A stretch of DNA of 64,000 nucleotides from Betaproteobacteria bacterium Ga0077527 (GCA_001464815.1 LNDW01000017.1:62001-126000), one strand, 5' to 3'; counted from the first letter of the stretch, positions 25,371-33,703 are shown. The notes: generated by a model from the sequence alone, not told the origin. A program made the numbers and translations.

Positions 25371-26224
25371 CTGGAATCTCCCATGGGACTGCCTGATTTA
25401 AACGGGGTCTCGGTGCCGGCATCAACGTCGATGCGGCCACGCTGGATGCGCTGTGCGCGCCAAGCTTGGGGTGCCGCGCCACTGCGACTGAATTCACCCC
25501 TGATGGTATCGCCATCGAGTACGCCGCTGTAGGCCTCACCGGCCAGCACCAGGCGCAGCGTGTTGCCGTTGACCCGGCCCTCGACGGAGCCTTTGCCGGC
25601 GAATCCGCCGGACAACATCTGGAAACGCTGATCAAGGCGCAACTCGCGCTCCGCCTCACCCGCCACACTGACACGCCACTGCCCGGAAAAATTCGCGGGC
25701 ACGATCCACAGCATCACGTCGCTGCGCGGGTCGCCATAGGGTTTATCGGGCGCGGTGATGGTGATTTTGCGGTCCGGCTGCCAGTTGCCGAAATGGAATT
25801 CATGGGTTACCACGCGGGCACCCGGCTGCAACTTCGCCAGCAGGTACGGCCGCAGCCGCAGGTTCAACGACTGGAACAGATAGGTGGTGAGTACCGTGGC
25901 CTTGCTGACATCGGTGTCGAACAGGTCACGCGCCTCGAAGCGCACCTTGTCGGCGACACCCTGCTTTTTTGCGGCGGCATTGGCATCACGCACCAGGTTC
26001 GGCTCGATCTCGACGCCAAAACCGCGGGCGCCAAAGCGTGTCGCCGCGCGCAGTGGTATGCGACCGTCGCCGGAACCAAGATCGATCAGGTAATCCTGCG
26101 GGCCAACTTGGGCGATTTCGAGCATCGCATCAACCACGCTCATCGGCGTCGACACGTAGGGGGCGTCGGACGCGCGCAGCGGCGCGGCGGCAAGCAGCAG
26201 CAGCAGGGCGGCGGCGCGGATCAC
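25367..26224 (-). CDS. Exported methyltransferase-fold protein, paralogue 2
   Basis: A 285-aa paralogue with GTG start inside a GTGA overlap with paralogue 3. Signal peptide MIRAAALLLLLAAAPLRAS, mature start near DAPY. It keeps DLGSGDGRIPLRAA and GVEIE but is the most diverged at other family motifs: VSTP replaces VPTP, YLFQSLN replaces YLLP, and THEFHFGNWQPD replaces SHDF..GDW. If the family is catalytic, this copy may differ in substrate or activity. The C-terminal domain has LRLDQRFQMLSGGF and a weak LRLVLAGEAY..LDGD repeat pattern. Confidence 0.78.
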   Translation of the reverse strand: MIRAAALLLLLAAAPLRASDAPYVSTPMSVVDAMLEIAQVGPQDYLIDLGSGDGRIPLRAATRFGARGFGVEIEPNLVRDANAAAKKQGVADKVRFEARDLFDTDVSKATVLTTYLFQSLNLRLRPYLLAKLQPGARVVTHEFHFGNWQPDRKITITAPDKPYGDPRSDVMLWIVPANFSGQWRVSVAGEAERELRLDQRFQMLSGGFAGKGSVEGRVNGNTLRLVLAGEAYSGVLDGDTIRGEFSRSGAAPQAWRAQRIQRGRIDVDAGTETPFKSGSPMGDSR

Positions 26225-27072
26225 GGCTTGACTGCGGCGACGCGTTGCGCGCGCCAGTTGTGGACGGTCTGCTGCCTGCCGGTGCCGCGACGCACCTGGC
26301 CTTCAATCACATCGCCGTTGATGCGACCCTCGAAATACATTGCGGCCTCGTTTTCACGGTCACGGTCATCGACCATGGCAAAGGTGATGCGGTCACCGCG
26401 TAATTTCGCCTCCCACATCTGAGCGTGGCGGCCGGAGAACCGTCCGTAGCCATCGACCTCCTGAAATTTCTGCCGCAACTCGAGTTCCAGTTCGGGCTTG
26501 CCGGGCAGTGTGGTTTCGAAGCGCCACTGCCCTGCCACTTTCGCCGGCACCACCCACAGGAAGGTGTTCTTGCGGATCTGCGTCACCGCGTCCGGTTGCC
26601 AGTCGCCGAGTCGGAAATCGTGCGACACCAGGCGCGTGCCGGGTTTGAGGTTGTACAGCGTTTGCTGCAGCCGGCCCATGATGCCGGGCAGCAGATAGAG
26701 CGTGATCACGGTGGCCTCGCTCAAATCAGCCTTGAACAGATCCTGCTGCAGGATGCGGACTCGATCAGCCACCCCGGCCGCCGCCGCATAGGCCGTGCTC
26801 TGCGCGACCAGTTCCGGGTCGAGTTCAACACCGAGGCCGCGCGCGCCATGCAGCAAGGCCGCGGTGACTGGCACGCGGCCGTCGCCGGAGCCGAGGTCCA
26901 TCACCGTGTCCTTGGCGGTGACGCCCGCCAGACGCAGCATTTCCTCGATCACCACGTAAGGCGTCGGCACGAAGGGCACGTCGAAGAATTGCTTGTCCTG
27001 CGCACGCGCCGGCAGCATGAGCATCAACGACAACAAAAATACTTTTAAAATCAATGATTTATTCATTACCAT
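26221..27072 (-). CDS. Exported methyltransferase-fold protein, paralogue 3
   Basis: I start at ATG 27072, whose A overlaps the TGA of paralogue 4 (TGATG coupling); an alternative ATG is at 27066 (MNKSLILKVFLLSLM). Signal peptide ends near ARAQD. Motifs: FVPTPYVVIEEMLRLAGV, DLGSGDGRVPVTAA, GVELD, DLFKADLSEATVITLYLLPG, LKPGTRLVSHDFRLGDWQPD, FLWVVPAKVAGQWR. The C-terminal domain is retained. The first codons are A/T-rich and coincide with an IHF-like dispersed element, so the signal-peptide start is encoded by repeat DNA. Confidence 0.78.
   Translation of the reverse strand: MVMNKSLILKVFLLSLMLMLPARAQDKQFFDVPFVPTPYVVIEEMLRLAGVTAKDTVMDLGSGDGRVPVTAALLHGARGLGVELDPELVAQSTAYAAAAGVADRVRILQQDLFKADLSEATVITLYLLPGIMGRLQQTLYNLKPGTRLVSHDFRLGDWQPDAVTQIRKNTFLWVVPAKVAGQWRFETTLPGKPELELELRQKFQEVDGYGRFSGRHAQMWEAKLRGDRITFAMVDDRDRENEAAMYFEGRINGDVIEGQVRRGTGRQQTVHNWRAQRVAAVKP
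27033..27063 (-). repeat. Dispersed A/T-rich IHF-like element, copy 5 (inside a start)
   Basis: AATCAATGATTTA (27049-27061) is an exact match to WATCAANNNNTTR with an A/T-rich flank. It overlaps codons 3-13 of paralogue 3 and gives it the N-terminus NKSLILKVF. Confidence 0.55.
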
Positions 27073-27965
27073 CAGAGGGGAAATTCGCGAATCACCGGCG
27101 GTGGCGCAATCACGTGGGCTGGATCGATGATCTCGGTGCGCACCGCCGACCACGGAGATTTCGTGCCACCGGCCACCATCTCGCCATCCAGCGCCTGATT
27201 GATGCGGGTGCCGCTGAAACTGACACGGCCCGCGCCCGGAATGTTCAGCACTAGGTCGAGCCGGGTGCCGCTCATCGTCGCCGACTCCACCGGCAGCGCG
27301 CGGCCGTCAATGGTGGCCGAGGCTTCGAGCTTCTGGTAATTCTGTTTCAGCAGCACTTCTACCGGCAGTTTGCGGCCGTCCACGGTCATCGACCACAGCC
27401 AGCGTCCGGCCATGCGGTCGGGCACCACCCAGAACAGCACCTTGCTGCGCTGGTTGCGGCCCACGGTCTTGCCCGGCGCATCCATCTCGTATTCGACATC
27501 CGGCGTCCAGTCGCCCATGCCATAGTCATGCGACACCACGCGGGTGCCCGGCTTCAGCGCGAGAATGCGGCCACGGGTCATCAGATTGACCTCCGGCAGC
27601 AGGTAAATGGCCAGCACCGTCGCCGCAGAGAGATCGGTATGGAACAGGTCACGGGCATAAAACTTCGCGCGGTCGGCGACACCGGCCTTGCGTGCGTTGG
27701 CGTTTGCCAGCGCGACCAGGCGTTTGTCGAGATCAACGCCGAAACCGCGTGCACCGCGTTTTTTTGCCGCGGTGATCACCATCCGCCCGTCACCGGAACC
27801 GAGGTCGATCACGTAATCATCCCGCCCGACCTTCGCCGTCTCGAGCATGGCATCGACCACCGGCTGCGGCGTCTGCACGTAGGGCGTGTCGCCGAAATCC
27901 TGGGCCGCCACCGGCAACACGGCGGCAAGCACCATCATCATCAGGCCGCGCATCACAAGACTCAT
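27072..27965 (-). CDS. Exported methyltransferase-fold protein, paralogue 4
   Basis: A 297-aa paralogue. I start at ATG 27965 (MSLVMRGLMMMVLAAVLPVA), which makes an ATGA overlap with paralogue 5; the track start 28007 would overlap 46 bases. Signal peptide cleavage near VAA-QDFG. Motifs: YVQTPQPVVDAMLETAKV, DLGSGDGRMVITAA, GVDLD, DLFHTDLSAATVLAIYLLPE, LKPGTRVVSHDYGMGDWTPD, LFWVVPDRMAGRWL. The C-terminal domain contains SGTRLDLVLNIPGAG and FSGTRINQALDGEMV. Fully consistent with the family. Confidence 0.8.
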   Translation of the reverse strand: MSLVMRGLMMMVLAAVLPVAAQDFGDTPYVQTPQPVVDAMLETAKVGRDDYVIDLGSGDGRMVITAAKKRGARGFGVDLDKRLVALANANARKAGVADRAKFYARDLFHTDLSAATVLAIYLLPEVNLMTRGRILALKPGTRVVSHDYGMGDWTPDVEYEMDAPGKTVGRNQRSKVLFWVVPDRMAGRWLWSMTVDGRKLPVEVLLKQNYQKLEASATIDGRALPVESATMSGTRLDLVLNIPGAGRVSFSGTRINQALDGEMVAGGTKSPWSAVRTEIIDPAHVIAPPPVIREFPL

Positions 27966-28885
27966 GGCGCGGTGCCCCGCGCCGGCCCGATACGCTCGGC
28001 GCTCCACTCCACCCGCGCCGCGACGCGGCTGCCCGAGAGCTGCACCTGGCCGCTCATCTGGCCATCGGCCACGCGCCCGCTGAACTCGTGTTTCAGCGGC
28101 GCGCCATTGACCTCCAGCATCAGCGAAAAGCTGATCTGGTCACCACGCAGCCGCGCGTTGTCGATGCGTGCGCTGCGTTCACCCGCACCACGCTCTCCTG
28201 TGCGGGCGGTACCGGTCATGAACTGGTATTTCTGGTCGAAGCCGATTTCATAGGTCTGCTGCTTGCCCGACACCGGCAGGCTCACCCGCCAGTTGCCGCC
28301 GGCCTTTACCGGCACGAGCCACAGATAAACGTCGCTGTCGCCGCCGGCGCCGCCGTATTTCTCCGGGGCAGGCATACGCACGCTCTCGTCCGGCTTCCAG
28401 TCGCCCATGTCGAAATCATGTGACACCAGACGGGTGCCCGGTTTCAGGTCAAGCAGCTTCGGTCGCAGCGCGATGTTGACCCGCGGCAGCAGGTACATGG
28501 TGATCACCGTGGCCTGAGACAGGTCGGTCTCGAACAGGTCGCGCTGGTAAAAGGCCACCTTGTCGGCGACGCGGTTCTTGCGCGCGTTTTCGTTGGCCTC
28601 GTCGATGCGCACCGGATTGATGTCGACACCAAAGCCCCGGGTGCCGAACTTGCGCGCCGCGGTGACCACGATGCGCCCGTCGCCGGAACCGAGGTCGATC
28701 AGGTAATCCTGGCCGCCGACCTTGCCCATCGCCAGCATGCGGTCGACCACCGCCTGCGGCGTAGGCACATAGGGCACCGTGGGCGACACCACCCTCGGCT
28801 CTTCGGCTGCCGCCACCGGCAACCCGAGGGCAAAACCGAACAGCAGACACAACACGGCCCGCGCATCAAATCGGAAACACTGCAT
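27962..28885 (-). CDS. Exported methyltransferase-fold protein, paralogue 5 (operon leader)
   Basis: First gene of the five-gene coupled run. I start at ATG 28885 (MQCFRFDARAVLCLLFGFAL), preceded by GGAGG; it gives 307 aa and a signal peptide cleaved near VAAAEE. Motifs: YVPTPQAVVDRMLAMGKV, DLGSGDGRIVVTAA, GVDIN, DLFETDLSQATVITMYLLPR, LKPGTRLVSHDFDMGDWKPD. The C-terminal domain has LRGDQISFSLMLEVNG and FSGRVADGQMSGQV. The divergent spermidine-synthase-like membrane gene starts 115 bases away, so the two share a promoter region. Confidence 0.82.
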   Translation of the reverse strand: MQCFRFDARAVLCLLFGFALGLPVAAAEEPRVVSPTVPYVPTPQAVVDRMLAMGKVGGQDYLIDLGSGDGRIVVTAARKFGTRGFGVDINPVRIDEANENARKNRVADKVAFYQRDLFETDLSQATVITMYLLPRVNIALRPKLLDLKPGTRLVSHDFDMGDWKPDESVRMPAPEKYGGAGGDSDVYLWLVPVKAGGNWRVSLPVSGKQQTYEIGFDQKYQFMTGTARTGERGAGERSARIDNARLRGDQISFSLMLEVNGAPLKHEFSGRVADGQMSGQVQLSGSRVAARVEWSAERIGPARGTAP

Positions 28886-28999
28886 GAAGACCTCCGCCGT
28901 TCGACCATCATCCGGAAACGCCAAAAAAGGCGCCGGAAGGCGTGTGCTAGATTGGCTTCGCATTATAAACTGACCGCTCTACTCCGCCGACTCACGAAC
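28886..28999. promoter_or_regulatory. Divergent promoter region of the methyltransferase cluster
   Basis: A 114-base gap between paralogue 5 and the membrane spermidine-synthase-like gene. GGAGG serves paralogue 5. A TATAAA at 28964-28969 could be a -10 box for the rightward gene, though it lies only about 30 bases before its ATG. Confidence 0.35.
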
Positions 29000-30583
29000 A
29001 TGCTTTTTGCACTGATTTTCATCACCGGCGGCGCGATCCTCGCGCTGGAACTGCTGGCCTCCCGCATCATGACGCCGTACTTCGGCGTCAGCCTTTACAT
29101 CTGGACCGGCATCCTGTCGATCACGCTGGTGTCGCTGGCGCTGGGCTACTGGTGGGGCGGCCGCCTCGCCGCGGCCTCCGTCACGCCAGCGCGACTGGGA
29201 CGCCTGTTCGCGCTGATGCCGGCCGCCGCCGGCATGGCCATCGTCGCCGCCTGCCTCGTCTACCCCCACACCTTCCATCTGCTGGCCGGCTGGAGCCTGA
29301 TTGGCGGCGCTTTTTTCGCCTGCCTGATTCTGCTGCTGGTGCCACTGGTGCTGACCTCGGCGATGAATCCGCTGCTGGTGGCCCTGCGCTCGGAAAAGCG
29401 GGAAAAAACCGGGGATGGCGGCGCGGGACTGGTGTTCTTCGTCAGTACACTGGGTTCGGTCGCGGGCGTATTGATCACCGCCTTTTTGCTGATCCCCTCG
29501 CTAAGCAATTTCACCGCGACACTGCTGGTTGCAGCGCTGCTCGGAACATTGTCAGTGGTCGCCGCCGGCTCGAAGATGAACATGGCCGGGCGCAACGGCG
29601 TGACCGCCTGCGGCGTGATCGCTTTGGCGGGTGCATTGCTGCTGGCATGGCAGGGTGACCGTTACACCGGCCGCAACGGCCCCATCGAATTCGCCGGCGC
29701 CACCTGGCGCATCGAAGACCAGAGAAGCTCGCTGTTCGGCACCGTAAAAATCCTGCGCACCGAAGCCGATGGCAACGGCCGTTTCCTGCGCATGTACTTC
29801 CACGACGGCCTGGTGCAGAACATGATGGAGTCCAGCCAGCGCTCGGTATCTTTTTACACTTGGGCGCTGGAGGCGCTGGCGCGCGCCTACCAGCCGCGGC
29901 CGGACAAGGTGCTGATGCTGGGCCTTGGCGCCGGCGTGGTCCCTGGCCGCTTTGCCGCCAGCGGCAGCAAGGTCGATGTCGTTGAAATCGACCCTTCGTC
30001 GATTGCGGTCGCGCAACGCCATTTCGGCCTCGACACGGGCAAGGTGAATGTCATCGAAGCCGATGCACGCGCCTTTGTCAGCCGCTGCCGCGGCAGCTAT
30101 GACGTGGTGCTGGTCGATCTGTTCCACGGCGACGGCACGCCCGACTACCTGATCACCCGCGAGTTTTTCCGCGACCTGCGTGGCTGTCTCACTGAAAACG
30201 GTGTCGCGGTGTTCAACACCTTCGCCCACCTCGACCAGCCGCGGGCCTACGCCCATCTGATGGCGACACTCACCCGCGAACTGCCGCAGGCCGTGGTGCA
30301 CCGCCCGCCGCTGCCCGGCGCGCGCCACATCAACAGCTTCATCGTCGCGTCAGCCAAAACACTGCAGCCGCTGAAGCCGGTCACGCTGAACGACGTGCCG
30401 GAGCAGCACGGCACGACGCTGTGGGACCTGCTGGCGCAGGCGAGGCCGGCCGCTGAATACACCGAAGGCGGCCGCGTGATCAGTGATGCCTGGAATCCGG
30501 CTGGCTTTGATCTTGCCGCGAACCAGGCCACCTTCCGCCAGGGCGTGCTGTGGCAGGCGCCACCCGCCCTGCTGATGAATTGA
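29000..30583 (+). CDS. Membrane-fused spermidine-synthase-like protein
   Basis: A 527-aa two-part protein. Residues 1-215 hold about seven hydrophobic segments; the C-terminal part (about 220-500) is a Rossmann domain of the SpeE aminopropyltransferase fold, with MLGLGAGVVPGRFAASG, DVVEIDP and YDVVLVDLFHGDGTPDYL. In true SpeE the site reads GGGDG and D-S/A-T-DP; both are changed here, so classical spermidine synthesis is doubtful. I start at ATG 29000; the track start (TTG 28952) is in the promoter region. It lies between paralogues 5 and 6 of the exported methyltransferase family and is divergent from the operon. Confidence 0.8.
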   Translation: MLFALIFITGGAILALELLASRIMTPYFGVSLYIWTGILSITLVSLALGYWWGGRLAAASVTPARLGRLFALMPAAAGMAIVAACLVYPHTFHLLAGWSLIGGAFFACLILLLVPLVLTSAMNPLLVALRSEKREKTGDGGAGLVFFVSTLGSVAGVLITAFLLIPSLSNFTATLLVAALLGTLSVVAAGSKMNMAGRNGVTACGVIALAGALLLAWQGDRYTGRNGPIEFAGATWRIEDQRSSLFGTVKILRTEADGNGRFLRMYFHDGLVQNMMESSQRSVSFYTWALEALARAYQPRPDKVLMLGLGAGVVPGRFAASGSKVDVVEIDPSSIAVAQRHFGLDTGKVNVIEADARAFVSRCRGSYDVVLVDLFHGDGTPDYLITREFFRDLRGCLTENGVAVFNTFAHLDQPRAYAHLMATLTRELPQAVVHRPPLPGARHINSFIVASAKTLQPLKPVTLNDVPEQHGTTLWDLLAQARPAAEYTEGGRVISDAWNPAGFDLAANQATFRQGVLWQAPPALLMN

Positions 30584-30592
30584 ATTAAGGGA

Positions 30593-31468
30593 TTAACCCT
30601 GCTGCTTCGCCGCACGCCACTTCGAAGTCTTTCCGTCACCCCAGGTGACCGTACCCTCGATGCGGTTACCCTCGACCTTGCCGACATAGAGACCGCGGCG
30701 GTTGCCCTGCTCCATCACGAAGCGGATGTCGGTGCCGTTGAGCTGCGCTTCCTGCAGTGAAGTCTTGTTGCCGCCCGCCGTCGCCGCACCCTGAAAACGC
30801 TGGTAGTGCTGGCGCAGCGCCAGCTCGAAGTCGCCGTGGCCATCCACCTGCATCCGCCACTGGCCACCGACGCGCGCCGGCACAATCCACAGGTACAGCG
30901 TCGCGCGCGGCACGCCCGAGATGAATTCCTTCTCCGGCACGTCAAAACTGACAGTGCTGTCGTGCATCCATTCCTCGAAGTGGTAATCGTGTGACACCAC
31001 GCGGGTGCCGGGACGCAACTCCTCGTAAAGCTTGGGCCGCAGCTTGCGCATGAATTCCGGCAGCAGGTACAGCGTGACCACGGTGGCCTTGCTGACATCG
31101 GTCTTGAAAATGTCGCGCGCCTCGAAGCGCACGCGCTCGGCAATGCCCAGTTTTTTCGCGCGCTCGTTCGAGAGGCGTATCAGTTCCTCATCGATATCGA
31201 CGCCGAAGCCGCTCGCCTGCAGTTTCTGCGCGGCAGTGATCACTATCACGCCGTCTCCGGAACCGAGGTCCATCACGTAATCGCGCGGGCCGACATTGGC
31301 CAGCGCCAGCATGCGATCGACGACTATGCCGGGGGTAGGCACATACGGCCCGCCGGCACGCTCGTATTCCGGCGGCACGTTCGGCTGCTTCGGCGGCGGC
31401 TTCTGCGCCCAGGCCGACAGCGAAACCAGAATTCCCAGCAACAGCACAGCAGCGCGACGGCACAACAT
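30593..31468 (-). CDS. Exported methyltransferase-fold protein, paralogue 6
   Basis: A 291-aa paralogue separated from the other five by the membrane spermidine-synthase-like gene, with which it converges (9-base gap). Signal peptide MLCRRAAVLLLGILVSLSAW, cleavage near AWA-QK, then a Pro-rich stretch (KPPPKQPNVPPEYERAGG) absent from the others. Motifs: YVPTPGIVVDRMLALANV, DLGSGDGVIVITAA, GVDID, DIFKTDVSKATVVTLYLLPE, LRPGTRVVSHDYHFEEWMHD (GDWxPD altered). The C-terminal domain has LQEAQLNGTDIRFVMEQGN and KVEGNRIEGTVTWGDG. Confidence 0.8.
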   Translation of the reverse strand: MLCRRAAVLLLGILVSLSAWAQKPPPKQPNVPPEYERAGGPYVPTPGIVVDRMLALANVGPRDYVMDLGSGDGVIVITAAQKLQASGFGVDIDEELIRLSNERAKKLGIAERVRFEARDIFKTDVSKATVVTLYLLPEFMRKLRPKLYEELRPGTRVVSHDYHFEEWMHDSTVSFDVPEKEFISGVPRATLYLWIVPARVGGQWRMQVDGHGDFELALRQHYQRFQGAATAGGNKTSLQEAQLNGTDIRFVMEQGNRRGLYVGKVEGNRIEGTVTWGDGKTSKWRAAKQQG

Positions 31469-31540
31469 GGATCAATCTCCTTGAGACTTGATTAAGCGAC
31501 GCGCAATTCTACGCGCCTGGCTGCACACCCCAAAAGCGGC

Positions 31541-31858
31541 TCAGCGCTTCGGTTTGACACCCCGGCTGGCATTGCAGGTTTCAGCCAATTCGTGGATGGA
31601 AATCTCGCTGGTGTAACTCATCTGCACCGCCCGTCGCAGCAAAGCGTAGTCCTCGGCACTCAGCCGCTCGCGCAGTTCGGGCCGCTCCAGCTCGGACAAC
31701 ACGCGCGACAGCGAAGCCCCCTGGTCACGCTGGTTGATGCCGGCCTGGGCCGCGGCCACCATCTGCTCGCAGCTCAAACCCCGGGACTGCAGCGGCGGGG
31801 TCTGCGCCGGCAGCGCCATCGGCAATACGCACAGCAGGAAAAGAACCATCCGGCGCAT
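31541..31858 (-). CDS. Small exported protein of unknown function
   Basis: Not recognised. A 105-aa protein with a signal peptide (MRRMVLFLLCVLPMALPAQT) and a helical, charged mature part (LSRVLSELERPELRERLSAED) with two cysteines (LSCEQM and AETCNAS) that could form a disulfide. Its start codon overlaps the stop of the acyl-CoA dehydrogenase upstream by 1 base (TGATG), so it is co-translated with it although the two look functionally unrelated. Confidence 0.7.
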   Translation of the reverse strand: MRRMVLFLLCVLPMALPAQTPPLQSRGLSCEQMVAAAQAGINQRDQGASLSRVLSELERPELRERLSAEDYALLRRAVQMSYTSEISIHELAETCNASRGVKPKR

Positions 31859-33630
31859 CAGAATGCCTCCGGCTCAAGCGCCAGCACGGCATCCGCGCCC
31901 TGTGTCACCGTGCCCGAATAAGCCACCGCCTGCGCCAGCAGGTGCTCGAGATAGAAACGCGCGGTGGCCTGCTTGGCCTCAAGGAAGGCCTGGTCAGCGC
32001 CGGGCTCCTTGAGCTGCTTCGCGGCGAGCAGCGAAGCCCGCGCCATCAACCAGCCACCGGCGACGGTGCCGAACAGTTTCAGGTACGGCACCGCCACCGC
32101 GGCGGCGGCCTCGGGTTTGGCGCGGTAGTGATCGACCAGCCATTGTGTCGCCTGCTCCAGCGCCGCCACCGCCGTGATGAATGCTGCACGCTGCGCCCCG
32201 GCCAGCTCCGCATCGAGCTTGCGCATCTCGGCAATCAGCGCAAACGCCGTCGCACCCTTCTCGGCACCGACCTTGCGCCCGATCAGGTCATTGGCCTGGA
32301 TGCCGGTGGTGCCTTCGTAAATGGTCGAGATGCGTGCATCACGCAGGTACTGCGCGGCACCGGTTTCCTCGATGAAACCCATGCCGCCATGCACCTGCAC
32401 GCCGAGCGAGGCGATCTCCACTGCGACTTCGGTGCACCAGCCCTTGACCACCGGTGTCAGCAGGTCGAGCAGCGCCTGGTGGCGCGCGCGCTCCGCGCTG
32501 TCGGGATGGCGCTTGGCACGGTCGAGCTCACCCGCTGCGTAATAACCCAGCGCGCGCATCGCCTCGGTCTGCGCCTTCATCGTCAGCAGCATGCGCCGCA
32601 CATCCGGGTGATGGATGATGGTCACGCGGTCGCCGCTTTTCTGGCCGATGGCGCGGCCCTGCACCCGTGTCCGCGCATACTCGAGTGCATGCTGGTAGGC
32701 GCGCTCGGCGAGCGCGATGCCCTCCATACCGACGCCCAGCCGTGCATGGTTCATCATCGTGAACATGTATTCGAGCCCGCGATGGGGTTCACCGACGAGA
32801 TAACCGGTGGCGCCGGGGCCGTCGCCATAGGCCAGCACGCAGGTCGGGCTGCCGTGGATGCCCAGCTTGTTCTCGATCGACACGCAGCGGATGTCGTTGC
32901 GCGCGCCGGGTTTGCCGCCGGCATCGGGCAGGAACTTCGGCACCACAAACAGCGAGATGCCCTTCACGCCCTCCGGCGCATCGGGCAGGCGCGCCAGCAC
33001 CAGATGCACGATGTTGGCGGCCATGTCGTGCTCGCCCCAGGTAATGTAGATCTTGGTGCCCCTGATGCGGTAATGATCACCCTCGGGCGTCGCACTGGCG
33101 CGCACCGCCGATAAATCGGAACCTGCCTGCGGCTCGGTCAGATTCATCGTGCCGGTCCATTCACCCGAGACCAGCTTCGGCAGATAGGCATTGCGCAACG
33201 CCTGCGATGCATGGTGCGACAGCGCCTCCTGCACACCGGTGGTCAGCATCGGGCAAAGACAGAAGGCCATGTTGGCGCTGTTCCACATCTCCTGCAGCGG
33301 CATCGAAAGGCAATGCGGCAGGCCCTGCCCGCCGTATTCAGTCGAAGCACCAAGGCTGTTCCAGCCGGCTTCGGCGAACTGGCGATAGGCCTCCTTGAAA
33401 CCATCCGGCGCGCTGACCACGCCATCCTGCCAGCGAGCGCCCTGGACATCACCGACACGGTTCAGCGGATCGAGCACGCCCTGCGCGAATTTTCCGGCCT
33501 CGGTCAGCACCGCCTCGACCAGTTCGGCATTGACCTCTTCGCAGCCCGGCAGCGCAGCAATGCCGTCGAGCCCGGCAAAGGCGTTGATCGCGAACTGCAT
33601 GTCTTTCAATGGTGCGGTGTAGGTGGACAC
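31858..33630 (-). CDS. Acyl-CoA dehydrogenase, long form with C-terminal extension
   Basis: FAD enzyme that oxidises acyl-CoA at C2-C3 and passes electrons to ETF. I start at GTG 33630 (VSTYTAPLKDMQFAINAF) because GAGGAG lies just upstream; this gives 590 aa. The ACAD core runs to about residue 460 (NLTEPQAGSDLSAVRA, KIYITWGEHD, GGMGFIEETGAAQYLRDARI). A C-terminal extension of about 130 residues follows, as in the DmdC-like and FadE-type long acyl-CoA dehydrogenases. Adjacent etfBA would supply the electron acceptor. Chain specificity is not readable. Confidence 0.9.
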   Translation of the reverse strand: MSTYTAPLKDMQFAINAFAGLDGIAALPGCEEVNAELVEAVLTEAGKFAQGVLDPLNRVGDVQGARWQDGVVSAPDGFKEAYRQFAEAGWNSLGASTEYGGQGLPHCLSMPLQEMWNSANMAFCLCPMLTTGVQEALSHHASQALRNAYLPKLVSGEWTGTMNLTEPQAGSDLSAVRASATPEGDHYRIRGTKIYITWGEHDMAANIVHLVLARLPDAPEGVKGISLFVVPKFLPDAGGKPGARNDIRCVSIENKLGIHGSPTCVLAYGDGPGATGYLVGEPHRGLEYMFTMMNHARLGVGMEGIALAERAYQHALEYARTRVQGRAIGQKSGDRVTIIHHPDVRRMLLTMKAQTEAMRALGYYAAGELDRAKRHPDSAERARHQALLDLLTPVVKGWCTEVAVEIASLGVQVHGGMGFIEETGAAQYLRDARISTIYEGTTGIQANDLIGRKVGAEKGATAFALIAEMRKLDAELAGAQRAAFITAVAALEQATQWLVDHYRAKPEAAAAVAVPYLKLFGTVAGGWLMARASLLAAKQLKEPGADQAFLEAKQATARFYLEHLLAQAVAYSGTVTQGADAVLALEPEAF

Positions 33631-33655
33631 AAGCTGCTCCTCGACACTAAAAAAC

Positions 33656-33680
33656 AAAGGGCGCCACACAGGCGCCCTTT
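33656..33680 (-). terminator. Intrinsic terminator of etfBA
   Basis: AAAGGGCGCC-ACACA-GGCGCCCTTT, a perfect 10-bp stem. On the minus strand it is followed by TGTTTTTTAG, so it ends the etf transcript just before the acyl-CoA dehydrogenase start. Confidence 0.88.
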
Positions 33681-33703
33681 GATGTTACTCCAGCTGTCGC
33701 AGC

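Noticed and set aside
24459-31468. CRISPR or phage origin for the tandem similar genes
   Set aside because: The units are about 900-base coding genes with diverged sequence, not short direct repeats with spacers, and no phage genes are present.
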